Shown here in pieces: positions 34,861 through 45,300 of a stretch of 64,000 bases of DNA. The stretch is taken from the NCBI RefSeq assembly GCF_002077695.1, contig NZ_MWUE01000028.1:1-64000 (forward strand), read 5' to 3'. This DNA is from Pantoea latae. Lineage in GTDB: Bacteria; Pseudomonadota; Gammaproteobacteria; Enterobacterales; Enterobacteriaceae. Made by a program: the position numbers and the translations under genes. The notes under the pieces were generated by a model that saw nothing but the letters and a program-made list of their open reading frames with translations, made no database searches and had not been told where the DNA came from. Every line of letters begins with the position of its first letter. Positions within the stretch are counted from its first letter, which is position 1.

Positions 34861-35664
34861 TTACGCCGCCTGACGCGCCGCGCGCGCCAGATATTTCTTC
34901 AGCGCATGGGAAACGGCGACAAAACCGAAGGTAGCGGTCACCATGGTAGCGGCGCCGAATCCCGCTTCGCAGTCCATTCTTTTCGGCCCTTCGGCGGTGC
35001 TGCGCGCGGCGCAGACGCTGCCGTCCGGCTGCGGATACATCAGCGCTTCGGTTGAGAAGACGCAGTCGATGCCCAGCTTGCCTTTGCTGTTTTTCACTAC
35101 GCCAAGCGCCTTCAGCCGCTCGCGCAGCTTCGCTGCCAGCGGATCCTGAATCGTCTTCGCCAGATCGGCGACCTGAATCTGCGTCGGATCGATCTGGCCG
35201 CCCGCGCCACCGGTGGTGATCAACGGGATCTTGTTGCGGCGGCACCAGGCGATCAGCGCCGCTTTGGGGCGCACGCTGTCGATGGCGTCGATCACGTAGT
35301 CATAGCCCGCTGCCATCAGCTCGGCGGTGTTGTCCGGCGTGATGAAGTCGTCGATGCAGATCACCTCACAGTCGGGATTGATGGCGCGCAGCCGCTCGGC
35401 CATCACCTCGGTTTTCGCCTTGCCAACGTTGCCATTCAGGGCGTGGATCTGGCGATTGGTATTGGTGATGCAGACATCATCCATATCGATCAGGGTAATT
35501 TTGCCGATGCCGGTGCGCACCAGCGCTTCCGCCGCCCAGGATCCCACGCCGCCGATGCCGATGACGCAGAAGTGCGCCGCGGCGAAACGCGTCAGCGCAT
35601 CCTGCCCATAGAGACGTGCCGTGCCGCCAAAACGCTGACGCCAGGCCTCGTTAACCACACTCAT
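34861..35664 (-). CDS. tcdA: tRNA threonylcarbamoyladenosine dehydratase TcdA (CsdL)
   Basis: E1-like ATP-dependent enzyme that dehydrates t6A37 in tRNA to the cyclic form ct6A. The 267-residue product has the nucleotide site CVIGIGGVGSWAAEAL near residue 33, ITLIDMDDVCITNTNRQ near 56 and DAIDSVRPKAALI near 124. ATG 35664 (MSVVNEAW) matches E. coli and has AAGG at a suitable distance; the codon two before it is a TTG. Convergent with csdE and tandem with mltA. Confidence 0.94.
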   Translation of the reverse strand: MSVVNEAWRQRFGGTARLYGQDALTRFAAAHFCVIGIGGVGSWAAEALVRTGIGKITLIDMDDVCITNTNRQIHALNGNVGKAKTEVMAERLRAINPDCEVICIDDFITPDNTAELMAAGYDYVIDAIDSVRPKAALIAWCRRNKIPLITTGGAGGQIDPTQIQVADLAKTIQDPLAAKLRERLKALGVVKNSKGKLGIDCVFSTEALMYPQPDGSVCAARSTAEGPKRMDCEAGFGAATMVTATFGFVAVSHALKKYLARAARQAA

Positions 35665-35683
35665 AATCAACCTTGTCGCGACA

Positions 35684-35703
35684 TGCGGGCCGTGCGGCCC
35701 GCA
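35684..35703 (-). other. GC-rich hairpin between mltA and tcdA
   Basis: TGCGGGCCG pairs with CGGCCCGCA around two bases, just after the mltA stop codon. It has no T tract, so it may slow or protect mltA mRNA rather than end it. Confidence 0.4.
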
Positions 35704-35709
35704 GAGAAA

Positions 35710-36861
35710 TCAGTTTGAACCCAGTAACAGCGAGCCATTATCACCGTTTTGCGGGCTGCTGAACAGCGGCTGCCCGGCGCCCGGCGCGGCTTTCAGCACC
35801 CAGACGCGGCCATAGTGGTTATAGAAGCCCGCAAGGTGCGCCGCATCAGGCCCGATGCCCTGATAGATATCGAAGTGCTGGCCCTTGATGGCGCCGCCGA
35901 CGTCCAGCGCCACCATCAGGCGCATCTCATATTTGCCGTTGAACTTGCCCTTTTCATTCAGCTGCGGCACCTCCGCCAGCAGCGCGGTGCCTGCCGGGAT
36001 CAGCGAACGGTCCGACGCCACCGAGGCTTTCGCCACCAGCGGCACCGCGCTGGCGCCGCGCACCGGCGTATAGGGTTCCGGCTTAAAGAAGACGAACGAC
36101 GGGTTGGTTTCCAGCAGCGCGCGCACCTCCTGTTCGGAGTGGGACGCCGCCCAGTCGCGGATCGCCTGCATCGACATATCTTCGCGCTTGACCTCGCCGC
36201 GATCGATCAGCTCTTTACCGATGCTGTGATAGGCCCAGCCGTTTTTGCCGCCGTAGCCGAAGAAGGTCATCGGCCGACCGTCGCCGTAATCCACGTAGCC
36301 GCTGCCCTGCACGTCCATAATAAAGTTATCGATCAGCGAATTGCTCCAGCCAATCACGTAGCGCTCATCCAGACCGCCACTATAGATAGAGGCGCGGCTC
36401 GGCAGCTTTGCCCCGCGCTTGCGCGGCGGCATGCGGTAGATGGGGTACTGGAATTCCCCCTGGCGCGTGTAGCGCGCCTGCACCACCGGCGTGTAGTAGC
36501 CAGTAAACTGCACGTTGCCGTAGTTATCGGTGCCTTCCATCTGGAAGGCGTTCAGGCCGAACTGACGCAGCTGGCGCGTGTCGGCGCCCGCCATCAGCCA
36601 GCTCTCAATCGCGCTATAGGTGCCGGTGTGGCGTCCATAGAGGGCGGACGAGGCGGACTGGATCTGCCGCACCTGCTCACCGAAATCTCTGCCGTTGACC
36701 GGTCGTCCTTTGGCATTCGGCTGGTTAACCAGCGCCAGCGGCTGTTCCAGCTTGCCATCTTTATACTGCTGCCCGCGATCGGTCGGTTTCGAGCTACAAC
36801 CCGCCAGCAGCGCAAACAGTGCACCCGTCAGTGCATACTTCGCCCAGTGTCCTTTATTCAT
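35710..36861 (-). CDS. mltA: Membrane-bound lytic murein transglycosylase A
   Basis: Outer-membrane lipoprotein that cleaves peptidoglycan glycan strands to form 1,6-anhydro ends. The 383-residue product has a lipoprotein signal with lipobox LLAGC (Cys22). It contains the MltA domain (about 110-270; QFTGYYTPVVQARY, then GSGYVDYGDGR) and the C-terminal 3D domain, with its catalytic Asp in VALDVGGAIKGQHFDIYQG near residue 330. Full length (365 in E. coli plus a Ser/Gly-rich tail). It lies next to the initiator tRNAs, as in E. coli. Confidence 0.96.
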   Translation of the reverse strand: MNKGHWAKYALTGALFALLAGCSSKPTDRGQQYKDGKLEQPLALVNQPNAKGRPVNGRDFGEQVRQIQSASSALYGRHTGTYSAIESWLMAGADTRQLRQFGLNAFQMEGTDNYGNVQFTGYYTPVVQARYTRQGEFQYPIYRMPPRKRGAKLPSRASIYSGGLDERYVIGWSNSLIDNFIMDVQGSGYVDYGDGRPMTFFGYGGKNGWAYHSIGKELIDRGEVKREDMSMQAIRDWAASHSEQEVRALLETNPSFVFFKPEPYTPVRGASAVPLVAKASVASDRSLIPAGTALLAEVPQLNEKGKFNGKYEMRLMVALDVGGAIKGQHFDIYQGIGPDAAHLAGFYNHYGRVWVLKAAPGAGQPLFSSPQNGDNGSLLLGSN

Positions 36862-37026
36862 CGCCGTCTCTTTTATTCATCAGTGTTCGCCCCGCGACGA
36901 TAGCAAAGCGTCTGGCAGATTGAAATCGGCCTGCCCTTTCCGCAGGCGCGGCTGTGCGATATTTAGCCAGATGGAGAAAATATTCAGCAAACAATCCCTA
37001 ATTTGGCGCTTCGCACGAAAAAGGGG

Positions 37027-37054
37027 TTGCATCATCGGCGCCAGGAGGTATAGT
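37027..37054 (+). promoter_or_regulatory. Promoter of the initiator tRNA cluster
   Basis: TTGCAT (37027-37032) and TATAGT (37049-37054) are 16 bp apart and followed by a GC-rich discriminator (GCGCATCC). This is typical of stable-RNA promoters under stringent control. Confidence 0.75.
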
Positions 37055-37067
37055 GCGCATCCACGGA

Positions 37068-37144
<77 letters not shown>

Positions 37145-37195
37145 ACTCTTCTGTTGAAGAGACAATGTGAAAAAAGACGCAATGCGCACTACGGA

Positions 37196-37272
<77 letters not shown>

Positions 37273-37322
37273 ACTCTTCTGCTGAAGAGACAATGTGAAA
37301 AAGACGCAATGCGCACTACGGA

Positions 37323-37399
<77 letters not shown>

Positions 37400-37406
37400 A
37401 CATTTA

Positions 37407-37436
37407 AGCACCTGAAAGGGTGCTTTTTTGTTTTTG
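37407..37436 (+). terminator. Terminator of the initiator tRNA operon
   Basis: AAGCACC and GGTGCTT form a stem around TGAAAG, ending in TTTTTTG and TTTTT. Confidence 0.88.
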
Positions 37437-37480
37437 TGCCTTGTGAAACCGGGACGGCCTGCGCCATCCCCTCGCCTCTT

Positions 37481-38719
37481 TTAGCGTCGCGCCCCGCCCT
37501 TGTCGAAGTAAGCCTTTATGCCGTGAAAAATTGCCTCGGCCACCTGCTGCTGGTAGCGGCTGGTGCGTAGCTTGCGCTCTTCTTCTACGTTGCTGATAAA
37601 GGCGGTCTCCACCAGAATCGACGGAATATCGGGCGCCTTCAGCACCGCGAAACCCGCCTGGTCGACGGTGCGTTTGTGCAGATGGTTGATGCGCCCCATC
37701 CGATGCAGCACCTCTTTACCGAAGTTCAGGCTGTCATGAATGGTCTGGCGCTGCACCATATCGAACATGGTGTGGTCGAGGTAGCGGTCGCCGCTCTTGC
37801 TGACGCCGCCGATCAGATCCGACTCGTTCTGCGTCTGCGCCAGAAAGCGCGCCGCCGCCGAGGTGGCGCCTTTGGTGGAGAGCGCGAACACCGAGGAGCC
37901 GCGCGCGCTGCGGCTGGTAAAGGCGTCGGCGTGAATCGAGACAAACAGATCGGCGCGCTGCTTGCGCGCTTTCGCCACCCGCACCCGCAGCGGAATAAAG
38001 ACATCTTCGTTGCGCGTCATATAGGCCTTCATATTCGGCTCTTTATCTATCAGCGCCTTAAGCCGTCGCCCCATCTTCAGCACGATATCTTTTTCGCGCG
38101 TTTTGTATTTGCCGTGCGCGCCGGGATCCTCGCCGCCGTGTCCCGGATCGATCATGATGATCATTGGCCGATCGCGTCCCGCCTTGCCGGGCAGCGGCGC
38201 AGTCGCCGGCTCGTTGCGCTCCAGGTCGCCCTGGTTGTAATCCTTGAGCAGCGCCAGCAGCGGATCGTCTTCAGCCGTGTCCTGGCTCGGATAGAGATCC
38301 ACCACCAGTCGGTGCTTGATCCCGGCCACCGGCGCCAGGGTAAAGGTTTTCGGCGCGACGTTGCGCTTCAGCTCCAGCACGATACGCACGGTACTGGCGT
38401 CAAACTGCCCGACCCGCGCGCTTTTGATAAAGGGATCGTTAACCTGCACCAGCTTGTCGACGCCCTTTAGCACCGGGTTGAGGTGCATATTCTGGATATC
38501 GACCACCAGCCGATCCGGATGCGAGAGCGCAAACTGCTTATAGTGAAGCGGCACGCTGGACTCCAGCGTCATACGTGAATAGGTCGATGAGGGCCAGATG
38601 CGCACCGCTACGATATGGTTTTTCGCTGCCAGGCCAGCGCGGCTGACGCTCAGCAGCAGTAGTGCGCCGCTACCCTGCAGGAGCCTTCTGCGGGAAAACA
38701 AGGGATTTGATTCTGACAT
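37481..38719 (-). CDS. amiC: N-acetylmuramoyl-L-alanine amidase AmiC
   Basis: Zinc amidase that splits septal peptidoglycan during daughter-cell separation. Twin-arginine signal: SRRRLLQGSGALLLL near residues 9-23, so it is exported folded by Tat. An AMIN domain (about 35-165) targets it to the septum. The amidase_3 domain follows: MIDPGHGGEDPGAHG near residue 195 with zinc His, SIHADAF near 262, ILVETAFISN near 374 with the catalytic Glu. The 412-residue length is typical (417 in E. coli). It faces the tRNA operon and is divergent from argA. Confidence 0.96.
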   Translation of the reverse strand: MSESNPLFSRRRLLQGSGALLLLSVSRAGLAAKNHIVAVRIWPSSTYSRMTLESSVPLHYKQFALSHPDRLVVDIQNMHLNPVLKGVDKLVQVNDPFIKSARVGQFDASTVRIVLELKRNVAPKTFTLAPVAGIKHRLVVDLYPSQDTAEDDPLLALLKDYNQGDLERNEPATAPLPGKAGRDRPMIIMIDPGHGGEDPGAHGKYKTREKDIVLKMGRRLKALIDKEPNMKAYMTRNEDVFIPLRVRVAKARKQRADLFVSIHADAFTSRSARGSSVFALSTKGATSAAARFLAQTQNESDLIGGVSKSGDRYLDHTMFDMVQRQTIHDSLNFGKEVLHRMGRINHLHKRTVDQAGFAVLKAPDIPSILVETAFISNVEEERKLRTSRYQQQVAEAIFHGIKAYFDKGGARR

Positions 38720-38902
38720 GCCGCTCCAGCTGCTCTGTTCTGTCTAAAAAACCGCCATCTTCATAAACGGCGGTGAAAACTTTAGCCCATCACTTTGGGG
38801 AAGTCATTCAGGAATTGCCAAATGATGCAGTCTCTTAGCAGCGAGTGCACCCAAAAAAACGTAAATTTACGTCAGGTTTAATCCTTGCAAAAAAGACGCT
38901 AA

Positions 38903-38940
38903 AAGAATAAAAATACAGAAATTACGAATAAACATTCATT
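38903..38940 (+). promoter_or_regulatory. Tandem ArgR operator (ARG boxes) before argA
   Basis: Two imperfect 18-bp palindromes of the TGAATnnnnATTCA type lie about 21 bp apart centre to centre. The first is around AGAATAAAAATACAG; the second is CGAATAAACATTCA, the better match. This spacing is that of paired ARG boxes bound by one ArgR hexamer. Repression by arginine is expected. The rest of 38720-38902 holds the amiC promoter region and no gene. Confidence 0.7.
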
Positions 38941-38951
38941 GAGGGTTTGCC

Positions 38952-40280
38952 GTGAAGGAACGTAGTACTGAGCTGGTTCAGGGTTTTCGCCACACCGTTC
39001 CCTATATTAATGCCCATCGGGACAAGACCTTTGTCATCATGCTGGGCGGCGAAGCCATCGAACATCAGAATTTCTCCAGCATCGTCAACGATATCGGTCT
39101 GCTGCACAGCCTCGGCATTCGTCTGGTGGTGGTGTACGGCGCGCGTCCGCAGATCGACGCCAGCCTGGCCGCACACCAGCTGGAGCCGGTTTACCACAAG
39201 TACACCCGCGTGACCGACGCGCAGTCGCTGGAGCTGGTGAAGCAGGCGGCGGGACGGCTGCAGCTGGATATCACGGCGCGACTCTCAATGAGCCTGAACA
39301 ACACGCCGCTGCAGGGCGCGCATATCAACGTGGTGAGCGGCAACTTTATTATCGCTCAGCCGCTCGGCGTGGATGACGGCGTCGACTACTGCCACAGCGG
39401 ACGAATTCGCCGCATCGACGAAGAGGCGATCCATCGTCAGCTGGATAACAATGCGATTGTGCTGCTCGGCCCGGTGGCGGTTTCCGTCACCGGCGAGAGT
39501 TTTAACCTGACGTCGGAAGAGGTCGCCACCCAGCTGGCGATCAAGCTGAAGGCGGAAAAGATGATCGGCTTCTGCTCTGAACAGGGCGTCACCCGGCGCG
39601 ACGGCGCGATTATCTCTGAGCTGTTTCCCAACGACGCGCAGGCGCGCATCGACGAGATGGAGAGCGACGGCGACTATCTTTCCGGCACGGTGCGCTTCCT
39701 GCGCGGCGCGGTTAAGGCCTGCCGCAGCGGCGTGCGCCGCAGTCATCTCATTAGCTATCAGGAAGATGGCGCGCTGCTGCAGGAGCTGTTTTCACGCGAC
39801 GGCATCGGCACGCAGATCGTTATGGAGTCGAGCGAGCAGATCCGCCGCGCCACCATTAACGATATCGGCGGCATTCTGGAGCTGATCCGTCCGCTGGAGC
39901 AGCAGGGTATTCTGGTGCGTCGCTCGCGCGAGCAGCTGGAGATGGAGATCGATAAGTTCACCATTATCATTCGCGACAATCTCACCATCGCCTGCGCGGC
40001 GCTCTATCCCTTTATGGATGAGAAGATTGGCGAAATGGCCTGCGTGGCGGTGCATCCCGACTATCGCAGCTCGTCGCGCGGCGAGATGCTGCTGCAGCGC
40101 GTGGCGCTGCAGGCGCGGCAGATGGGGCTGGAGAAGCTGTTCGTGCTGACGACGCGCAGCATTCACTGGTTTCAGGAGCGCGGCTTTACGCCGGTGGATA
40201 TTGAGTCGCTGCCGGAGAGCAAAAAGCAGATGTACAACTATCAGCGGCGCTCAAAGGTGCTGATGGCGGACCTGACCTGA
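38952..40280 (+). CDS. argA: N-acetylglutamate synthase ArgA
   Basis: First enzyme of arginine synthesis: acetyl-CoA plus glutamate gives N-acetylglutamate, feedback-inhibited by arginine. The 442-residue product has an N-terminal amino-acid-kinase-like domain (about 1-290; FVIMLGGEAIEHQNF and VVVYGARPQI). The C-terminal GNAT acetyltransferase domain (about 295-435) includes ACVAVHPDYRSSSRGEMLL. The start is GTG 38952 with GAGGG upstream, at the position where similarity begins. Single gene under ARG boxes, convergent with recD. Confidence 0.96.
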   Translation: MKERSTELVQGFRHTVPYINAHRDKTFVIMLGGEAIEHQNFSSIVNDIGLLHSLGIRLVVVYGARPQIDASLAAHQLEPVYHKYTRVTDAQSLELVKQAAGRLQLDITARLSMSLNNTPLQGAHINVVSGNFIIAQPLGVDDGVDYCHSGRIRRIDEEAIHRQLDNNAIVLLGPVAVSVTGESFNLTSEEVATQLAIKLKAEKMIGFCSEQGVTRRDGAIISELFPNDAQARIDEMESDGDYLSGTVRFLRGAVKACRSGVRRSHLISYQEDGALLQELFSRDGIGTQIVMESSEQIRRATINDIGGILELIRPLEQQGILVRRSREQLEMEIDKFTIIIRDNLTIACAALYPFMDEKIGEMACVAVHPDYRSSSRGEMLLQRVALQARQMGLEKLFVLTTRSIHWFQERGFTPVDIESLPESKKQMYNYQRRSKVLMADLT

Positions 40281-40309
40281 GTCAGGCCAGACAGCACCGT
40301 CGCTGATGC

Positions 40310-40492
40310 GCGGGCGGCATGGGCCGTGGAGCAAAGCGTCCTGCGCCAGGGACAAAAACGCCGGGAGCGTTTTTGAACAACGCGGCGCGTTGGCCCGTTA
40401 ACGGGCGCACCTCAAGGATGAGGTGCGTATTGGCGCAGGCCGAGCGGGCAAGGATGCGCAAGCGACTTTGCGTAACGGTCCATGCCGCCCGC
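40310..40492. repeat. Variable-arm palindromic element, copy B, with an internal insertion
   Basis: The outer arms GCGGGCGGCATGG (40310) and CCATGCCGCCCGC (ends 40492) pair. Read on the minus strand, it has the same inner order as copies A and C: CGCAAAGTCGC, CATCCTTGCCCGCTCGGCC, then CCCTGGCGCAGGACGCTTTGCTC. About 73 extra bases sit at the tip, forming three smaller hairpins, one of them AAAAACGC/GCGTTTTT. It lies between the convergent genes argA and recD and may serve as their terminator. A 61-codon open frame inside is not a gene. Confidence 0.75.
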
Positions 40493-40512
40493 GTTCGCTC
40501 CTGATGCGTCCT

Positions 40513-42351
40513 TTATACCAGACTTAACCTTTCCACCAGCCCGCTGCGGCGCTGGGTTTGCAGCTGCACCGCGCGCTGAAACACCGCAGGTTCGCTGTAG
40601 AGCGTCAGCCGCTTGCGCGCGCGGGTAATGGCGGTGTAGACCAGCTCGCGCGTCAGCACCGGCGAGAACTGGGCCGGCATCACCAGCGCGGTGTGCTCGA
40701 ACTCCGACCCCTGCGACTTATGCACCGTCATCGCCCAGGCGGTATCGTGCGGCGGCAGGCGACTCGGCTGCACCGCTTTTACGGAGCCGTCCGGCAGCGG
40801 GAAAAAGACCTTGAGCTGATTTTCCGCGTCGCGCAGCGTAATGCCGATATCGCCGTTAAACAGCCCCAGCGCGCTGTCGTTGCGCGTCACCATCACCGGT
40901 CTGCCCGCATACCAGCGGCTGCCGATGGCGGGACGACGAATGCGCTGCAGCTGCACCAGACGCTGCTCGATGCGCTGATTCAGCCCCTGCACGCCAAACG
41001 GCCCGTCGCGCAGCGCGCACAGCAGCTGAAAGCGGCTAAACGCCAGCAGGATCTCCTCAACCGGCGCACGCGCCTGCACCAGCTTCAGGAAAGGCCGGTA
41101 GCCTTCCGCGACGGCGTCGAGCATGGTCTGATAGGCCTCGCCGCTCTGCAGCGCCTGAAAATCGATATCCTCGAAGGCGGCGTTAATCACCTTCTCGACT
41201 TCGCGCGCGTCGCCCAGGTTAACCGCCCGCGCCAGCTGTCCGATCCCTGACGAGGCGTCAAAGCGGTAACTCTTGCGCAGCAGGCAGATGCTGTCGCGCA
41301 CGTCAGGCGCGCGCGCGTCATCCGCGCCGTCCAGCGCACACTGCGTCAGCGCCACCAGCTGCTGCGCGCGCGCCAGGCTGTAGCCCGCTTCGGCACAGCG
41401 GCAGATATCGCCCAGCACGGCGCCCGCTTCCACCGACGCCAGCTGATCGCGATCGCCGAGGAAAATAACGCGCGCATGATCGGGCAGCGCCGCGATCAGC
41501 TTCGCCATCATCGACAGATCGACCATGGACGCCTCGTCCACCACCAGCACGTCAAGATGCAGCCGGTTGGCGGCGTGGTAGCGCAGCCGCTGGGTATCGG
41601 GCTGCGCGCCGAGCAGACGATGCAGCGTCGTCGCTTCGCTGGGGAAACGCGCCCGCTCCTCGTCGCTGACCGACAGCGCCTGCAGCGCCTGGCCGAGCGA
41701 CTCGGTCAGACGCGCCGCCGCTTTGCCGGTCGGCGCCGCCAGCTGAATGCGCAGGCTGTTGTGGCTCAGGCGGATCATCGCCGCCAGCAGCTTCGCCACG
41801 GTGGTGGTTTTGCCGGTGCCGGGCCCGCCGGAGATCACCGCCGTTTTGCGCGTCAGCGCCACGGCCGCGGCGATTTTTTGCCAGTCATCGGGACCATCGC
41901 CAAACAGCGCGCTCAGCACGTTTTGCGCGGCGGCGATATCCATCTCCGCCATCTCCGCCTGCAGCGTGAAAAAGCGCGCCACCTGACCTTCGCTCTGCCA
42001 CAGGCGATGCAGGTAGAGCCGCTCATGATTAAGCACCAGCGGCGTGGCAATGCCGCCGTCGCTCAACGCCGGCCAGTCGGCCAGCGCGGTTTTCCAGCAC
42101 GCCGGCGCGCCCGCCGCGCGCCACAGCGCCTGCGCCAGCTCCGGGTGACGCCCGGCGAAGAGTTTTTCGCCCTCCAGATGCGTCAGCGGCAGGCAGACAT
42201 GGCCGTCGCCCGCTTCGGCGCTGACGCAGGCGGCCGCCAGCAGCCACGCCGGCTGCGACGTGTCGGCCAGCAGCCGCGCAAACTGCAGATCGAGCGGCCG
42301 TAGCAGACGCTTCTCAACCGCCTGATCGAGCAATGGCATGATTTCCGTCAT
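40513..42351 (-). CDS. recD: Exodeoxyribonuclease V subunit alpha RecD
   Basis: 5'-3' helicase subunit of RecBCD, the double-strand-break repair and DNA degradation complex. The 612-residue product has Walker A GGPGTGKT at residues 175-182, the Walker B region VVDEASMVDLSMM near 270, GDRDQLASVEAGAVLGD near 300, and the C-terminal motif WAMTVHKSQGSEF near 545 followed by AITRARKRLTL. Typical length (608 in E. coli). Its ATG overlaps the recB stop (ATGA). Last gene of recC-ptrA-recB-recD. Confidence 0.96.
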   Translation of the reverse strand: MTEIMPLLDQAVEKRLLRPLDLQFARLLADTSQPAWLLAAACVSAEAGDGHVCLPLTHLEGEKLFAGRHPELAQALWRAAGAPACWKTALADWPALSDGGIATPLVLNHERLYLHRLWQSEGQVARFFTLQAEMAEMDIAAAQNVLSALFGDGPDDWQKIAAAVALTRKTAVISGGPGTGKTTTVAKLLAAMIRLSHNSLRIQLAAPTGKAAARLTESLGQALQALSVSDEERARFPSEATTLHRLLGAQPDTQRLRYHAANRLHLDVLVVDEASMVDLSMMAKLIAALPDHARVIFLGDRDQLASVEAGAVLGDICRCAEAGYSLARAQQLVALTQCALDGADDARAPDVRDSICLLRKSYRFDASSGIGQLARAVNLGDAREVEKVINAAFEDIDFQALQSGEAYQTMLDAVAEGYRPFLKLVQARAPVEEILLAFSRFQLLCALRDGPFGVQGLNQRIEQRLVQLQRIRRPAIGSRWYAGRPVMVTRNDSALGLFNGDIGITLRDAENQLKVFFPLPDGSVKAVQPSRLPPHDTAWAMTVHKSQGSEFEHTALVMPAQFSPVLTRELVYTAITRARKRLTLYSEPAVFQRAVQLQTQRRSGLVERLSLV

Positions 42352-45300
42352 ACTTCCTCCTCTTCCGCCCGGCGAAACAGCGCGTCCAGCCCGGCGACAA
42401 ACTCAGCCGAAGGGCGCGCGGTAAAGATGCCGTTTTCCGGCGAACTGCCGTCGACGCCGCGCAGAAACAGATAAAACACGCCGCCAAAGTGGCGCTGATA
42501 GTCGTAACCCGGCAGGCGATGCTGCAGATAGCGATGCAGCGCCAGCGTATAGAGCTGATACTGCAGGTCATAGCGATGATCGACCATCGCCTGCGCCATC
42601 GCCTGCGGCGTATAGGCCGCTTCGCTGTCGCCTAGCCAGTTGGACTTGTAATCCAGCAGATAATATTGACCGTTCCAGCGAAACACCAGATCGATAAAGC
42701 CTTTCAGCATCCCCTGCACCTGATGGAACTCCAGCCGCGGCGCGCGCGCCGACAGCGCATCGTGCTGGCGCATCAGCGCATCCAGCTGTGCCGCATTAAG
42801 CATGCGCTCCAGCGGCAGATAAAAGGCCATCTCCACCAGCCGGTCCTGGTTCTGCAGCGCGCCGAGCATCAGGCCGTCGCTATTGAGCGGCGTGTGCAGC
42901 ACGCGCGCGATCCAGGCCTCCAGCACCGGCAGCCAGTGCTGCCCATAGCCGTTCTGTTCCAGCTGCGTCTCCAGCAGCGTCCGATCCGGCGGCCGGGTGA
43001 AATCGATAGACTCAAACAGGCCGTGCAGAAAGGTGCCCGGCGCCGCGCCGCGCGGAAAGTGGTGCGGCGTCAGCTGGTTTTCCGCCTCGCCGCCCTCTTC
43101 GCCCGCCGCGTCGATATCGAAAGTGGGCATCGCCTCCAGCAGCGGCGAGCTGCTGTGCTGCTGCAGCCCGGAGTAGCTGGTGACGCGCCAGGCGTCGCGC
43201 AGGTCGCGCGTCACCTCGCGGCTGCTGAGCGCCTCGTCGGGCGGTGTCCTTTCGCGCCAGTTTTCGCCGGGGATAAGATCGTCGCTCACTATGTCAGTAT
43301 CGCCATCCGCCAGCGTGTCGAGGCAGGCGCGCAGGCGGCTGGCGTCACCGCCCTCTCCCCGCTGCACCAGATAGCCCAGCGCGCTTTTATGCAGATCGCT
43401 GTCGCCCTCTTTTTTGCGTGCGCCCTTGAACAGCGGCGCGATGCCGACGCTGCAGTGAAACACCGAGCGCGTCAGGGCGACGTAGAGCAGCCGCAGATCT
43501 TCCGCCAGCCGCTCCTGCTCGGCAAGCGCCATGCTCTGCTCGTCGCCCTGCACGTCGAGCAGCGTCGCAAAGCTCTCGCGGTCGTGGTAGAGCGCGCTGG
43601 ACGCCTCGCGAAAGCCAGCGGCGAACGGCAGCCACACCAGCGGATACTGCAGCCCTTTGGATTTATGGATGGTCACGATCTGCACCAGATGGCGATCGCT
43701 CTCCAGCCGCAGCTGCTGCTCCGCCGACTGGCTGTTGGGCCGGGCGATCTGCTGGGCGAGAAAGCGCACCAGCGCATGGGGGCTGTCGAGCTGGGTCGAC
43801 GCCTCCTGCAGCAGCTCGCCGAGGTGCATCAGATCGGTGAGCCTGCGCTCGCCGTTCTCCGACGCCAGCATGTTTTCCGCCAGCTGCCGCCGGTTCATCA
43901 CGTCGCGCAGCATCGGCAGCACGCCGCGCTGATGCCACAGCTGCTGCCAGGCGGCGAACTGCTCGACCAGCGCGTCCCACTCGCGCTCGTTCTGACTCAG
44001 GGTTTCCAGCGTGGCGGCGTCGATGGCGAAGATAGAGGTGGCCAGCGCGCTGCGCAGCAGCCGCTCCTGCTCCGGCGCCTGCACCGCCTGCAGCAGCCAG
44101 AGCAGCTCGCGCGCCTCCGGCGTGGTGTAGACGCTGTCGCGGTTGGAGAGGTAAACCGACGGAATCGACAGCCCGTTGAGCGCGTCGCGCACCAGGCCCG
44201 CTTCGTTGCGGCTGCGCACCAGCACGGTGATATCGGAGGCCTGAACGGGACGCAAATCGTCGCCTTTGCCCAGCAGCGCCCGCCCCTGCTGTCCGGCCAC
44301 CAGCCAGCGGCTGATATCGGCGGCGCACTGCTGCGCCATAAACTGCTGATAGTCGCTGACGCCGACGCCATCGCCGGGCTGCAGCCAGAAACGCAGCGCC
44401 GCCTGCGGCTGGGCGTCTTTCACCAGCGTCAGCTGCTGGTTCGGCTCTGCGGGCTTCACCGGCAGAAACGGAATAGCCGAGAAGAGAAACGGCGAATCCA
44501 TACGGGCGAACAGGCGGTTCACGCTCTGCACCATGCCGGGCGACGAGCGCCAGTTGGTGTCAAGCGTATAGTGGGCCGCGACCTCGCTGCGGGCGCGCAG
44601 ATAGGTAAAGATATCCGCGCCGCGAAAAGCGTAGATCGCCTGCTTGGGATCGCCGATCAGCAGCAGCGCCAGCTCAGGCTGGTGGAGATAGAGCGTGCGG
44701 AAAATGCGGTACTGCTGCGGATCGGTGTCCTGAAACTCATCGATCAGCGCCACCGGATAGCGGGCGCGAATGGTGTCGGCCAGCAGCGCGCCGCCCGGCT
44801 GCTGCAGCGCCTCGTCGAGCCGGCTCAGCAGATCGTCGAAGCCGAGCAGCGCGCGCAGCCGCTTCTCTTTGCGCACCGCGTCGCGCACTTCCACCAGCGC
44901 GCGGGCGATAATTAAATCGCGCAGGGAGAGCGGCTCGGCGAGGAAGGCTTCTACCGCCTGAAACAGCGGATGCTGCGGCGGCTCGCCCTTTTTGGTTTTT
45001 TCCAGCAGTACGTTCTGGGCGAAGCGCTCCAGCTCTTTGGGAAAGAGGTAGTCGGTGGTGTCGCTGTTGGCCCACTGGGTGACCTTCGCCACCCAGAGCG
45101 GCAGGTATTTGCTGCTGTAGCTGCGCTTATCGACGCCAGACTGGCTGACGATGCCTTCGACTTCGTCGCTGACCGCCTGCCACTGCTGCTTGATCGCCGC
45201 GATGCGCGCCAGATTGGCGGCATGCCGGGTCGCCAGGGTTTCGTCGTCGGTCGGCGGCCGTTTCAGCCGCGGCGATTCCCCCTGCAGCCAGGGCCGCAGC

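Noticed and set aside
40319..40504. A 61-codon open frame over palindrome copy B
   Set aside because: It runs through a self-complementary repeat and has no ribosome binding site; it is a by-product of the repeat.
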